Counted from the stretch's first letter, positions 1 to 9,112 are shown. The stretch is DNA of 64,000 nt from DVEG01 sp964405435 (GCA_964405435.1 CAYOOD010000031.1:8559-72558); one strand, 5' to 3'. Translations and numbers: made by a program. Notes: generated by a model from the sequence alone, not told the origin.

Positions 1-240
1 GGGTATATTTCAGCAGCACTGCTGGCGCGGTTTGACGACCATCAAATCTTCCCGCGCTTGCCGTTCGAGCCGATAAGCAAGGAAGAGTACGAACAGCAGT
101 TGCAGCAAGTGAAAGTCCGGCGCAAAACCGATGATTTCCACGCGGCGCTCAGTCGCTACGATTTGGGCGAGATGGCGGAAGCAGGGCCGGCGGGTTGCGA
201 TTCCGATAAGTGCCTGATGCCGGAACAGAAGCCGGAATAG
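1..240 (+). CDS. nrdJ: Adenosylcobalamin-dependent ribonucleotide reductase, C-terminal end (partial)
   Basis: The reading frame is open from base 1 to TAG at 238-240, giving the last 79 residues of a longer protein. The tail holds CDSDKC, a C-x4-C pair close to the C terminus. Class II (B12-dependent) ribonucleotide reductases carry such a pair there to re-reduce the active-site disulfide with thioredoxin. The preceding residues (FPRLPFEPI, SRYDLGEMAEAGPAGC) match my memory of cyanobacterial NrdJ ends. Class II enzymes make deoxynucleotides without oxygen. Only the tail is visible, so the identification rests on this motif and on remembered sequences. Confidence 0.72.
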   Translation, partial: GYISAALLARFDDHQIFPRLPFEPISKEEYEQQLQQVKVRRKTDDFHAALSRYDLGEMAEAGPAGCDSDKCLMPEQKPE

Positions 241-357
241 GGGCGCGCGGGGGGAGGAGATCGGGCGATCGCCTCCCCACCCCTCCTCTATATCGCCTGC
301 AATCTGCGCTACGATCCCTAAGCAATCAAACACAGTGGCAGCGTAAGGAGACTCTCC

Positions 358-576
358 ATGTTTGCGGACGAACTGACACCGATTTTCAAAGAACTCGCCG
401 GCTACCCTGTGGCCTTTTTTGGCGGCTTTTTCTCCGGCATTCTCCGACTCAACCTTTCCGACGATCCCGTGAAAAGCTGGCTCGACAAACAAGCCGGCGC
501 GCCCTCCTACACCGCCGAGATCCCCAAGAACAACAACGGCAATAGCAGTGGCCCTCAATCGATCGCGATCGACTGA
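358..576 (+). CDS. Small conserved cyanobacterial protein of unknown function
   Basis: This is a 72-residue protein starting with MFADELTPIFKEL, preceded by a good Shine-Dalgarno (AAGGAG, about 8 bases upstream of the ATG). The N-terminal part is hydrophobic around PVAFFGGFFSGILRL, one possible short membrane or amphipathic segment. It then has a conserved-looking SDDPVKSWLDKQ and a polar, Asn-rich tail. I recall small cyanobacterial proteins with the same N-terminal half but know of no function. The tail ends beside an AGAAACCGGG-type repeat. Confidence 0.7.
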   Translation: MFADELTPIFKELAGYPVAFFGGFFSGILRLNLSDDPVKSWLDKQAGAPSYTAEIPKNNNGNSSGPQSIAID

Positions 577-1043
577 ATGCCAGAAACCGGGTTTCTCGTT
601 GGAAAGAGCCGCAATCGTTCTGGCCATCAGCTAAAAGCAACCCGGTTTCTTACTTTTCTCTGGGGAGCGCCCAGAAAGCGCTTCCTAGAGCCACCCTTCT
701 CTAACACTTCAGGGATCGAGCCTCTGCACACTATATCTGCACCCGAAACCGCTACACGGCACTAGATATGGGGTGCGTCTCCGCCGCTTTTCTCAAGCAT
801 AGAAATTTCAAAAGTTTGTAGAGTAGAACACTTCCAAAATCAAATTAACAAGCTATGATATGACACAAAGTTCAGTTGTATCGCTGGTTGAGTTGAAGAC
901 GCTGCATCCCCTAAAAGCGGAGCGCAGATATCTGCAGTTCGCCACTATTCGCTCGGACAGCCCAGACTGTGCAAAATCTGCACGGGAAAAGTGCCGTCTG
1001 TCGAGCTGAACTCTTGTTTTTCGTTCAGATTTCGCGAACCATA
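577..1043. other. Intergenic region with AGAAACCCGG-type repeats; upstream region of the RRM gene
   Basis: No gene is supported here. Around 582-598 (AGAAACCGGGTTTCT) and 638-652 (AACCCGGTTTCTTA) lie two copies of a palindromic repeat that recurs through the window. The second half (about 800-1043) is AT-rich and carries the promoter and leader of the RNA-binding protein gene. Cyanobacterial rbp genes often have a long leader involved in cold regulation; that is family knowledge and is not shown here. Confidence 0.5.
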
Positions 1044-1319
1044 ATGACCATTTACGTTGGAAACCTGTCTTACCGCGCCACCGAAGAAGATTTGAAAGCA
1101 GTCTTTGCAGAATACGGCCCAGTCAAACGAGTTGTCTTGCCGACAGACCGAGAAACGGGACGTATGCGCGGCTTCGCTTTTGTGGAAATGGATGACGCCC
1201 ATGAAGATGCTGCCATCACAGAACTGGACGGCGCAGAATGGATGGGTCGTCAGTTGAAGGTGAACAAGGCGAAACCGCGCGAGGAGAGTCGCAGCGGTGG
1301 GAACAGGCGGTCATATTAG
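1044..1319 (+). CDS. Single-RRM RNA-binding protein (cyanobacterial Rbp type)
   Basis: This 91-residue protein is one RNA recognition motif. RNP2 is IYVGNL near residue 3 and RNP1 is RGFAFVEM in the middle, with the usual spacing. The tail after the RRM is short and basic (ESRSGGNRRSY), a reduced form of the Gly-rich tail of cyanobacterial Rbp proteins, which accumulate in the cold and bind RNA. I chose ATG 1044 because MTIYVGNL is the standard Rbp start. An upstream in-frame start at 969 would add an unconserved extension. Confidence 0.9.
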   Translation: MTIYVGNLSYRATEEDLKAVFAEYGPVKRVVLPTDRETGRMRGFAFVEMDDAHEDAAITELDGAEWMGRQLKVNKAKPREESRSGGNRRSY

Positions 1320-1463
1320 CCTGGTGGGAGCGATCGCCCGCACGCCCTGACGGCAGCACGGTGAAATATTCCGCCGTATCAAAAACCTTCATCTACCATA
1401 AAATACTCCTGGCTCGGAAATCAGAATTCACGGTTCTGATATTCCAGCCCAATTGAAGACGTT

Positions 1464-1500
1464 CCCCTGTTATCCCTCCCCTTTAGGAGGAATACAGGGG
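1464..1500. terminator. Hairpin downstream of the RRM gene
   Basis: CCCCTGT...ACAGGGG arms extend inward through near-complementary TATCCCTCC/GGAGGAATA. Only AATTGCTTTT follows on the plus strand, so termination is plausible but not strong. The flanking gene ends are convergent (RRM + and lipoprotein -). The remaining 1320-1620 DNA holds a repeat-like AAACCGCAAAGACGC stretch at about 1521-1550 and no gene. Confidence 0.5.
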
Positions 1501-1620
1501 AATTGCTTTTAAATATTGCTAAACCGCAAAGACGCTTCAGGACGCAGAGGAAGAGAGAGAAAAGAATTTTTTAGAAGGGGTTAACCCTAGTTATTTTTCT
1601 CTCCCTAACCTCTCAAAAAT

Positions 1621-2121
1621 CTATTTTTTGAACGAAAAGCGACCGTTTACTTTTTCGCCGTTAATGTCAGACAAAACGGCTACTTTATATTCTCCAGGTG
1701 CCTTTTCAGGCAGCAAAACCGCGTAGTGTTTCCCTTCAGCGTCATAATTCAAGTTTAGACTCTTTTGCGTTCCGTCAGGCAACTGAACCTGTGCCGTTAC
1801 TTTCGCATCGGGAATCGGTTCGTGGTTGTCTCCTTTTTGCAAGTAAAAGTCTATGTGAATTCCCTCGGCTTCCGGCTCAGTTAATAATTCTAAATGATAG
1901 GGGCCTGCTTCTATCACTTGTCCGCCTTGGGATTGGCTGGGATGAGCAGTTTTATCTGCCGTTCCTTTTGTAGGAGCCAGACTGGTTTTAGCAGCGGTTT
2001 CTCCTGGAGAAGGAGTCGCTCCCCCGGTTGAATTGCCTGCCTGTTCGCCACTGCCACAAGCAGCTAAGAACGTCAGCCCCACAGTTCCTAATAAAATTAT
2101 CCCACTTTTCAAATATTTCAT
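1621..2121 (-). CDS. Periplasmic lipoprotein with an Ig-like (YtkA/FixH-like) C-terminal domain
   Basis: The 166-residue product starts with a lipoprotein signal: KYLK, a hydrophobic core, then the lipobox LAAC with the lipidated Cys at residue 22. A Ser/Thr/Gly/Pro-rich linker (about 25-65) leads to a beta-rich domain (about 70-166: GPYHLELLTEPE, AKVTAQVQLPDG, YAVLLPEKAPGEYKVAV). This looks like the YtkA/FixH-type fold found beside metal export and respiratory genes. It lies 41 bp downstream of the RND pump gene on the same strand, with its own strong Shine-Dalgarno (GAGGAGAAAA). An envelope accessory role for the pump is inference from position. Confidence 0.75.
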   Translation of the reverse strand: MKYLKSGIILLGTVGLTFLAACGSGEQAGNSTGGATPSPGETAAKTSLAPTKGTADKTAHPSQSQGGQVIEAGPYHLELLTEPEAEGIHIDFYLQKGDNHEPIPDAKVTAQVQLPDGTQKSLNLNYDAEGKHYAVLLPEKAPGEYKVAVLSDINGEKVNGRFSFKK

Positions 2122-2162
2122 GCTCTTTTCTCCTCGTTATTTCAAGAATTGCGCAACAAATC

Positions 2163-5100
2163 TCATGGCGAGAGATGAGGACGAATCCCATCATTTCCGG
2201 ATTCATCTTCCTCAACTGCAAACACTGCCTCTGTCCGTTTGGGCATTAAAATCGTCCCAAATCGGGCATACAGTGCTGGCAAAACGAGCAAAGTTAAGGC
2301 GGTAGAGGTAATTAATCCACCTAATACCACAACCGACAGCGGTTGCAGGAGTTCCTTGCCCGGGCCACCTGATACGACGAGCGGTAACAGCCCCAATGCT
2401 GACGTGGAAGCTGTCATTAGAATGGCGTTGAGGCGTTCCATCGAGCCTTTAATTATAGCGTCGTGAAACGGCATTCCTTCGGAATATTTAGTGTTGTAGT
2501 TGTCTACCAAGAGCAACCCGTTGCGGGTGGCAACGCCAAATAAGGTGACAAAGCCAACCAGAGACGCGATCGAAATTATTCCGCCACTCAGTGCCACCGC
2601 GATCGCTCCCCCGACTAATCCTAGCGGCAGGTTAATCATAATTGCGGCGGTGGAAGGAATGGATCGGACGGAGAGATACATCAAAACAGTAATAACCACA
2701 AACGCGATCGCGCTGAATATCAAGATATTCTGGGAAGCGCGTTCCTCCGCTTCAAACTGTCCCCCATACTGGATAAAATAACCAAATGGCACCTGCACGT
2801 TTTGTTTCACCTTAGCTTGAATCTCATTCACCGCCGATCGCAAGTCCCTGTCTTTCACGTTTGCCGAGACGACTAGCAAGCGGGAAACATTCTCCCGGTT
2901 AATCGTATTCGGTCCCGTTCCGTACTGGACAGCAGCGACTTGAGCCAGAGGAATTTTATTCCCGTCAGCCGCATCTACTAACAAATTCTGAATCGTCTCG
3001 ATATTATTCCGGGCTTCCGGCTTCAACCACACCACTAAATCGAACGTTTGCTGCCCCTCCAACACTTGCGAAACAACTTGCCCGTTGAGCGCCGTTTCTA
3101 CCATTTGAGAAAGTTCTCCCACTTTCAACCCGTAGCGACCGGCAGCTTGACGGTTGAACTTCACCTGAATCTGCTGAATGGGCACTTGCGGTTCGAGCTG
3201 CAAGTCTACAAGCCCTTCAATCGATTTCATTTGTTCCTCGACGCTCGCACCGATCGCGCGGAGTTGCTCCAATTCAGGGCCAAATATTTTTACCGCAATC
3301 TGACTTCTGACGCCAGATAAAACCTCATCCATCCGGTGAGAAATAAACCCGCCGATATTTGGCGCGACTCCCGGCAATTTGGCAAATTCCTCCCGCAGCG
3401 CTTCCAGACTTTGCGCCCGGTTTTTCATCCCCTCCTCGCTCACCCCGATATCGATGTGAGCTGAGTTGACTCCTGCTGCATCGGCATCGCCTGGGGCGCG
3501 TCCCGATCGCACTTGGACGTATTCAAATCGGGGGTCATTTTTCAGCGCGTCTTCTATGGCAAAAGCAGCGCTATTGGTGGCATCGAGCGACATTCCCGGA
3601 TAGAGCAGGATGGTATTGACTAGCGTCTGTTCCTGAAACTCCGGCAAAAATGCCCGCCCGAAAGAGGGGATGATAATTACAGTTGCGATCGCCCCCGCTG
3701 TTGCCACGCTCAAAATAAGGCGCGATCGCCGCATCGAAAACTGCAAAATTGGATGATATACCCGCTTGCAAAATCGAGGCAGCCAAGGCTCTGTCACCTT
3801 CATGCGCTTATTCGGCAAAATAATCGCACAAAGCGCCGGAGAAACCAGCAGCGATTCCAGACTCGAAACCACCACCACGACGAGATAGGTAATCCCCATC
3901 GGCGTAAAAATCCGCCCTTCCACTCCCGGCAAAGTAAAGATGGGAGAAAAAACAACAATCCCGATGACAGTCGCTCCGATGAGAGAGTCGCGCACCTCCT
4001 GACTGCCGTCAAAAATTACGTCCAGAATCGGGCGGGGGTGCGGGGATAATTTATTTTCTCGCAAATTTCGGTAGGTATTTTCAGCATAAACAATGGCGTC
4101 ATCTATGGCTGTCCCGATCGCAACCGACAGCCCGCCCAACGTCATCGTATTGAGCCCCAGCTTCAGCCAATCCATTGCCAGCAGCCCGAACAGCCAAGTG
4201 AGGAAAAAATCCAACAGCACTACCGTCAGCGTCCGCCAATTCATCAAAAAGGGAATGAGAATAATCGTAACGATAATGCTGCCTTCGATTAAAGCCGAGC
4301 GGACATTTTCCACCGACGATTCGATATATTCTTCCTGACGGAACGTAACGGTAACTTTGATATCTTTGGGGAGAGATTGGCGAATCTCCTCCATTGCTGC
4401 TTCTACCGCCCGCGTCACCGTAGGCGTGTCAGCGCTGGGCTGCCGATTCACCAAAACCACCACTGCTTTTTGCCCGTTGAAACTGCCATCGCCCCGCTTG
4501 ACAGCCGCGCCAATTTTTACAGTAGCCACGTCGGCGATTCTCACGGGCGTGCCCTTGCGGGATGCGATCGCCGATTGCTTCAAATCCTCCAAGCTTTCAA
4601 TCCGCCCCACCCCCCGGATTAAAGTTTCTGTATCCGGCGTAATCAGATACCCGCCAGGAGCGTTAACATTGGCAGCCTCAGCCGCTTCTGTTACCTCTTG
4701 CAGCGAGACGTCAAAGGCTTTTAATTTAGCGGGATCGACCAAAACTTGATACTGTCGCTCCTCGCCGCCATACGCCACTACTTGCGCGACGCCGGGAACG
4801 GCTAAAAGCCGATTGGTGACTTGCCAGTCTACAATCCGCCGCACTTCCATCAGTGAACTAGATTCGGAAGTAAACGCATAAGTCAGAACCGTGCCGACGG
4901 GAGACGTCGTCGGGGAAATTTGCGGAATTTCAACTCCTGCAGGCAATTTTCCCTGAGCTTGCTGCAATCGCTCTGTCACCAACTGGCGGGCTTGATAAAT
5001 GTCAGTTCCCCAATCAAAAATTACTTTTACAACTGACAGCCCCACAGCCGAAGCCGATCGCACGGCTGTGACGCCCGGGGTGCCGTTAATCGCACTTTCT

Positions 5101-5306
5101 ATCGGCAATGTCACCAGAGATTCAACTTCTTCGGGAGCGAGCCCCGGTGCTTCGGTTTGTATTTCGACTTGCGGCGGTGCAAAAGGAGGAAAAACATCCA
5201 GTTGCATCTTGGGGATGACGTTTATCGTCCACAGGGTAACGACGATGGTAGCGAGAACGACTAACCAGCGGCGATCGATGACCCATCTGAGAATTGAGTT
5301 AAACAT
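2163..5306 (-). CDS. Heavy-metal-type RND efflux pump (CusA/CzcA family)
   Basis: At 1047 residues it has the full length of an inner-membrane RND pump. It begins with the typical first transmembrane segment and LDVFPPFAPPQVEIQTEAPG, followed by the periplasmic porter domains. The proton-relay helix TM4 contains GTAIDDAIVYAEN with Asp402 and Asp403; the DD...EN pattern is characteristic of heavy-metal RND pumps rather than drug pumps. The second half repeats the architecture and ends in a short acidic tail. It would export metal ions from periplasm or cytoplasm through an adaptor and an outer-membrane channel. The metal cannot be read safely from sequence; a Ni/Co-like cyanobacterial subclass is possible. 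The adaptor gene is upstream on the same strand. No outer-membrane channel gene is nearby. Confidence 0.92.
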   Translation of the reverse strand: MFNSILRWVIDRRWLVVLATIVVTLWTINVIPKMQLDVFPPFAPPQVEIQTEAPGLAPEEVESLVTLPIESAINGTPGVTAVRSASAVGLSVVKVIFDWGTDIYQARQLVTERLQQAQGKLPAGVEIPQISPTTSPVGTVLTYAFTSESSSLMEVRRIVDWQVTNRLLAVPGVAQVVAYGGEERQYQVLVDPAKLKAFDVSLQEVTEAAEAANVNAPGGYLITPDTETLIRGVGRIESLEDLKQSAIASRKGTPVRIADVATVKIGAAVKRGDGSFNGQKAVVVLVNRQPSADTPTVTRAVEAAMEEIRQSLPKDIKVTVTFRQEEYIESSVENVRSALIEGSIIVTIILIPFLMNWRTLTVVLLDFFLTWLFGLLAMDWLKLGLNTMTLGGLSVAIGTAIDDAIVYAENTYRNLRENKLSPHPRPILDVIFDGSQEVRDSLIGATVIGIVVFSPIFTLPGVEGRIFTPMGITYLVVVVVSSLESLLVSPALCAIILPNKRMKVTEPWLPRFCKRVYHPILQFSMRRSRLILSVATAGAIATVIIIPSFGRAFLPEFQEQTLVNTILLYPGMSLDATNSAAFAIEDALKNDPRFEYVQVRSGRAPGDADAAGVNSAHIDIGVSEEGMKNRAQSLEALREEFAKLPGVAPNIGGFISHRMDEVLSGVRSQIAVKIFGPELEQLRAIGASVEEQMKSIEGLVDLQLEPQVPIQQIQVKFNRQAAGRYGLKVGELSQMVETALNGQVVSQVLEGQQTFDLVVWLKPEARNNIETIQNLLVDAADGNKIPLAQVAAVQYGTGPNTINRENVSRLLVVSANVKDRDLRSAVNEIQAKVKQNVQVPFGYFIQYGGQFEAEERASQNILIFSAIAFVVITVLMYLSVRSIPSTAAIMINLPLGLVGGAIAVALSGGIISIASLVGFVTLFGVATRNGLLLVDNYNTKYSEGMPFHDAIIKGSMERLNAILMTASTSALGLLPLVVSGGPGKELLQPLSVVVLGGLITSTALTLLVLPALYARFGTILMPKRTEAVFAVEEDESGNDGIRPHLSP

Positions 5307-5339
5307 TTTCGCATACTCAATAAATCGCGAACTACCCCG

Positions 5340-5503
5340 ATACCCCGGCGGGGTTTAAAACCCCCGCCTGAAGGACTGTGATAGGTTAGTTTTTCAAGCT
5401 TGAATTTCGGTTAAAACCAACTGAAATCTAGCTTTATAAACTCTCGATTCGTCTTTAGACGACTTGCGCTATGACGCGGGAGTTTGAACCCCCGGCGGGG
5501 TAT
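5340..5503. repeat. Long palindromic interspersed repeat, copy 1
   Basis: The element of about 164 bp is bounded by ATACCCCGGCGGGG and its near-complement CCCCGGCGGGGTAT. Inside are smaller palindromes (GGTTAAAACC, TCGTCTTTAGACGA). A second copy near 31460-31601 shares the terminal CTATGA-GCGGG-GTTT-AACCCCCG-CGGGGTAT block and the same layout of nested AGTCC/GGACT and GGTT/AACC palindromes. It has no coding capacity, so it resembles a MITE or REP-like element. It separates the pump and adaptor genes, and its right arm runs into the adaptor reading frame. Confidence 0.75.
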
Positions 5504-7478
5504 TTCCTTCGTGACTCCTGACGTGATGGTTGTCGCTCCACGATCGCGCGTCACTGGTGGCAACTGTCTCGATTTCTGATACGGGCACTAAAACGGGATA
5601 ATCTTCGCTTGCAGAAAGATTATTCAACTCGCTCGGTACGCGGGGAACCCCTGCAATCGTCCCGATTAGCTGCACTTTAGCGCGACGAGACGCCCAAAAG
5701 GCACCCGCTGCAAATGTCGCCGTCGCGATCGCAACCCCTCCCGCTGCTCCCATCAACCACAGTGGCAGGGGAACGCTGTTAAGTTTCGCCTCCACAGCCT
5801 GAGAAACTGCCGGCTTTTCGTGACTCTCCTCGTGTTTATTGTCGCCCCGCAAAGATTGCGCGTACAGTTGAAAAGCGCGTTGCGTGACGATTAAATCTCC
5901 TTCAAATAAACCGCTTTTAATTTCAACTAAATCCCCCGACGTTTGCCCTAATGACACATCGACAGGCTGAAAGGCGCTGCCATTTTGAACGTAAACTAGC
6001 TGTTTGCCATTTGCTTCTACCACAGCCGAACTCGGAATCGCTAAAATCGCTGCATTGGTTTGCTCCGTGAAAATTTCGATGTCGGCAAACATTCCCGGCT
6101 TGAGCTGCCCGCGAGAATTATCGATTTCGGCTTTGACGGGCACGACTCGCGTTTCTCCTTCCACCCCCGAACCGATCACCGCAATTCGTCCGGTGAAGGT
6201 GCGATCGGGCAAGCTGGCTACTTTGACGGATACCCGCTGTCCGATTTCAATTTTTTCGAGGTCTTTTTCGTAAATATTGGCAGTGGCAAATACTTCAGTA
6301 TCATTGACAAGAGTCATCAGTTTAGTGCCGGCTTCCTGCACCGATTGCCCGAGGGTAATTTCCCGATCGCTCACCGTGCCAGAAATGGGAGCCTTCACCG
6401 TCACTAGCCCTTTTTCATTGGCGATCGCTTCCAACTGTTGCAGCCGCGTCTGGTAAGTAGCGCTGCTGAGTTCCAATCGCGATGTCGCCACCTCCAGCGC
6501 CGCCGTGGCTCTTTTCACTTCGGCTTCCGCTTCCAGAACTTCGCGACTCTGTTTCGCTTTGGTTAACTGGGCTTCGGCTTCGGCAACTTTGCCTTGCGAT
6601 TCCCGCAATTCCCGCACGGGCAGTTCTACCTCAGCTCGCTTGACTTCTGTTTCCGCTTCTACGACATTCGGACGGCTTTTTGCTCGGGCGATTGCGGCTT
6701 GTGCTTCGGCAAAATGGGCTTGGGATTCTAACATCTGGCGGCGGGCGATCGCGCCAGTTTCTGCCAGTTCCTTATCGCGCTCGTACTGTTCTCTCGCCAC
6801 CGCTAGCTCGGTTTCCGATCGCGCGATTTCGGCTTCGGCGATTTCCACCTGACGCTGATAATTTTCTTTCGCCACCGCTACCACAGCAGCCCTATCCACC
6901 AATTCGCGATCGCGCTCGTACTGTTTCTGTGCTGCTGCCAGTTGCGTTTCAGCTTGCGCGATTTCTGCTTGCGATATTTTGACTTGACGCTGATAGTTTT
7001 CTTTCGCTAGCTTTAAATTAGCTTCAGCTTGCTTGACGTCTGCCTGCGCCTGCGCTCGTTTTTCCTCCGATTCCACCCGCAGCGCCCCCAGTTCGGGACT
7101 GGACAGCACGGCCACAGTTTGGCCCGCTTTCACCGAGGCTCCGGGTTCCACCAGCAACTCGACCACTTTTCCCGCCAGCGGCGCAGTCACTTCCACCTGT
7201 TTGCTGGGCAAGGTTTCGATCTGTCCGGTGGTTTTAATGCCGATATCGAGCCGCTGCGGCTTCACTGGCTCGACTTTCATGTCTAGGCGCTTGAGAGTGG
7301 CTGCATCCACCTGAACCGAACCGGGAGCTTGAGTCGCCTCGCTGGCTCCGTGAAATTCATCTCCGTGACCGGCATGGGCGAAAACGGCGGCGGGTTGGCT
7401 GAGCAGCAGAAGGCTCAAGAGCGCCAAAGAAGCGTGCAGGAGCGGCGTTGGTGGTTGTAGGCGGCAAGAATTGGGCAT
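5469..7478 (-). CDS. RND efflux periplasmic adaptor (CusB/HlyD family) with extended coiled coil
   Basis: The protein has a signal peptide (hydrophobic LALLSLLLLSQPAAVFAHA) and a metal-binding-looking HAGHGDEFHG just after cleavage. A barrel-sandwich hybrid half (VTAPLAGKVVELLVEPGASVKAGQ) follows, then a very long Ala/Glu-rich hairpin (about 125-350), the second lipoyl half (VKAPISGTVSDREITLGQSV) and beta-barrel domains (GQLKPGMFADIEIF). A segment of about 44 residues in the hairpin is tandemly duplicated (AKENYQRQVKI near 158 and AKENYQRQVEI near 202). A hydrophobic segment (LWLMGAAGGVAIATATFAAGAF) near the C terminus is unusual for an adaptor. The TTG at 7487 is an alternative start. The last dozen residues and the stop lie in the palindromic repeat. 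Confidence 0.88.
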   Translation of the reverse strand: MPNSCRLQPPTPLLHASLALLSLLLLSQPAAVFAHAGHGDEFHGASEATQAPGSVQVDAATLKRLDMKVEPVKPQRLDIGIKTTGQIETLPSKQVEVTAPLAGKVVELLVEPGASVKAGQTVAVLSSPELGALRVESEEKRAQAQADVKQAEANLKLAKENYQRQVKISQAEIAQAETQLAAAQKQYERDRELVDRAAVVAVAKENYQRQVEIAEAEIARSETELAVAREQYERDKELAETGAIARRQMLESQAHFAEAQAAIARAKSRPNVVEAETEVKRAEVELPVRELRESQGKVAEAEAQLTKAKQSREVLEAEAEVKRATAALEVATSRLELSSATYQTRLQQLEAIANEKGLVTVKAPISGTVSDREITLGQSVQEAGTKLMTLVNDTEVFATANIYEKDLEKIEIGQRVSVKVASLPDRTFTGRIAVIGSGVEGETRVVPVKAEIDNSRGQLKPGMFADIEIFTEQTNAAILAIPSSAVVEANGKQLVYVQNGSAFQPVDVSLGQTSGDLVEIKSGLFEGDLIVTQRAFQLYAQSLRGDNKHEESHEKPAVSQAVEAKLNSVPLPLWLMGAAGGVAIATATFAAGAFWASRRAKVQLIGTIAGVPRVPSELNNLSASEDYPVLVPVSEIETVATSDARSWSDNHHVRSHEGNTPPGVQTPAS

Positions 7479-7487
7479 TGCAGTCAA

Positions 7488-7912
7488 TATCTTGGTGTAC
7501 CGAAACAGCAGCGCAACGGCGTTGCCCCAGCAACTTGTTTAGAGGGCACGCTCAGCAGCTATTCCATAGCTTTTCACGGGAAAGTGAAATCACCGTGAAA
7601 TCACCCAAGAAAGCGGGTTTCTGGTTTTACATTGAGGGCGATCGCCTCAAGACGCGGACAAGAAACCCGGTTTCTGCCCGAGTCCTACCCCCTCGATCCT
7701 GACGTAGCAATCTCAATGCCCGCTACCTCTGATAAGCAATGATACTCAAGTGAAAGGTTTAACTTTCTTTAGTTCCTATAAATTTCAGCAGCCTTCTCGA
7801 AAATGGCTCCCTAAGATAGTAAGTGAGGGACGACCGGCGTTGCCGACGCAAGAGCGACCCGCAGCGGTTGCCCTTCGCAACAAGCACGCTCCACGACAGG
7901 GAGGAAATAACA
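7488..7912. other. Intergenic region upstream of fbp with AGAAACCCGG repeats
   Basis: Divergent from the adaptor gene, this region must hold the promoter of the fbp cluster. Around 7610-7680 two oppositely oriented repeat units (GCGGGTTTCTGG and AGAAACCCGGTTTCT) flank a HIP1 palindrome. A possible -10 (TATAAAT at about 7778) lies in the AT-rich stretch after 7740, but no convincing -35 accompanies it. No gene seen. Confidence 0.4.
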
Positions 7913-8974
7913 ATGGCAGGTGCCTATCAGCCTTTAGCGGATGAACGCGCCCTGGATCGCGATTGCACGACGCTATCCCGTCACGTCCTGCAGCAACTGC
8001 AGAGCTTCTCGGCAGATGCTCAGGATCTCAGCGCCCTGATGAATCGCATTGCCCTAGCGGCCAAGCTGATCTCGCGCCGTCTCAGTCGGGCTGGATTAGT
8101 CGAGGGCGTCCTGGGATTCACTGGCGAGGTGAACGTGCAGGGAGAATCCGTCAAAAAGATGGATGTCTACGCGAATGAGGTGTTTATCTCCGTCTTCAAG
8201 CAAAGCGGGCTCGTCTGTCGGCTTGCGTCCGAAGAAATGGAGAAACCCTACTACATTCCTGAAAATTGCCCCATTGGCCGCTATACCCTGCTCTACGATC
8301 CGATTGACGGGTCTTCAAATTTAGATATCAACCTGAATCTGGGTTCTATCTTCTCCATTCGCCAGCAAGAAGGGATTGACGAGGATGGCTCAGCGCTGGA
8401 TTTGCTGCAACACGGGCGCAAGCAACTCGCTGCCGGCTATATTCTCTACGGCCCCAGTACCATGCTGGTCTATTCGATCGGCAAGGGAGTCCATGCCTTT
8501 ACCCTCGACCCCAGTCTGGGCGAGTTTATCCTCTCGCACGAAAATATCCGAGTTCCCGATCACGGCTCGATTTACAGCGTCAATGAGGGCAACTTCTGGC
8601 AGTGGGAGGAATCGATTCGGGACTACATCCGCTACGTCCACCGCCACGAAGGCTATACGGCACGCTATGGCGGGGCGCTAGTTGGGGACTTTCACCGCAT
8701 TCTGTTTCAGGGCGGGGTGTTTTTATATCCCGGCACCGTCAAGAAACCAGAAGGCAAATTGCGCCTTCTGTACGAAACGGCTCCTCTCGCCTTTTTGATC
8801 GAACAAGCCGGAGGGCGGGCAAGCACTGGCACGGAAGACATCTTAGATGTGGTGCCGGAAAAGCTCCACGCCCGCACTCCCCTGATTATTGGCAGCAAAG
8901 ACGATGTGGGACTGGTGGAGTCTTTCATTCAAGAGAGAGCTCAGGAGCAAGCAGTCAGTCTCGCCAAGGGGTGA
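7913..8974 (+). CDS. fbp: Fructose-1,6-bisphosphatase, class I
   Basis: The 353-residue enzyme hydrolyses fructose 1,6-bisphosphate to fructose 6-phosphate in gluconeogenesis and carbon fixation. The metal-site motif YDPIDGSSNLDINLNLG and the substrate block GGALVGDFHRILFQGGVFLYPG plus KLRLLYETAPLAFLIEQAGG are typical of class I FBPase. ATG 7913 follows a strong AGGGAGGAAA; an upstream in-frame start at 7823 would add an unconserved stretch. It is first in the fbp-tal-zwf-opcA cluster, an order known from other filamentous cyanobacteria. The stop codon opens directly into a GTGCTGA-type tandem repeat. Confidence 0.96.
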   Translation: MAGAYQPLADERALDRDCTTLSRHVLQQLQSFSADAQDLSALMNRIALAAKLISRRLSRAGLVEGVLGFTGEVNVQGESVKKMDVYANEVFISVFKQSGLVCRLASEEMEKPYYIPENCPIGRYTLLYDPIDGSSNLDINLNLGSIFSIRQQEGIDEDGSALDLLQHGRKQLAAGYILYGPSTMLVYSIGKGVHAFTLDPSLGEFILSHENIRVPDHGSIYSVNEGNFWQWEESIRDYIRYVHRHEGYTARYGGALVGDFHRILFQGGVFLYPGTVKKPEGKLRLLYETAPLAFLIEQAGGRASTGTEDILDVVPEKLHARTPLIIGSKDDVGLVESFIQERAQEQAVSLAKG

Positions 8975-9112
8975 GTGGTGAGTGTGGAGTGCTGAGTAGG
9001 GAGTGAACAGTGCTGAGTGCTGAGTGCTGAGTGGGGAAGTGTTGAGTGGGCATGGGGCATTGAGAATTTCTCCCCCTCTCCCACTCCCCCCCACTCCCCC
9101 CACTCCCCCACG
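8970..9112. repeat. Heptamer-type tandem repeat (GTGCTGA) and C-rich tract
   Basis: Right after fbp, degenerate units of GTGCTGA/GAGTGGT run to about 9055, followed by a run of CCCACTCCCC units to about 9112. The same heptamer family occurs at 21475-21505, 23090-23130, 34835-34865, 42580-42595 and 61620-61672. It fills most of the fbp-tal spacer, leaving about 45 bp of ordinary leader before tal. Confidence 0.85.
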
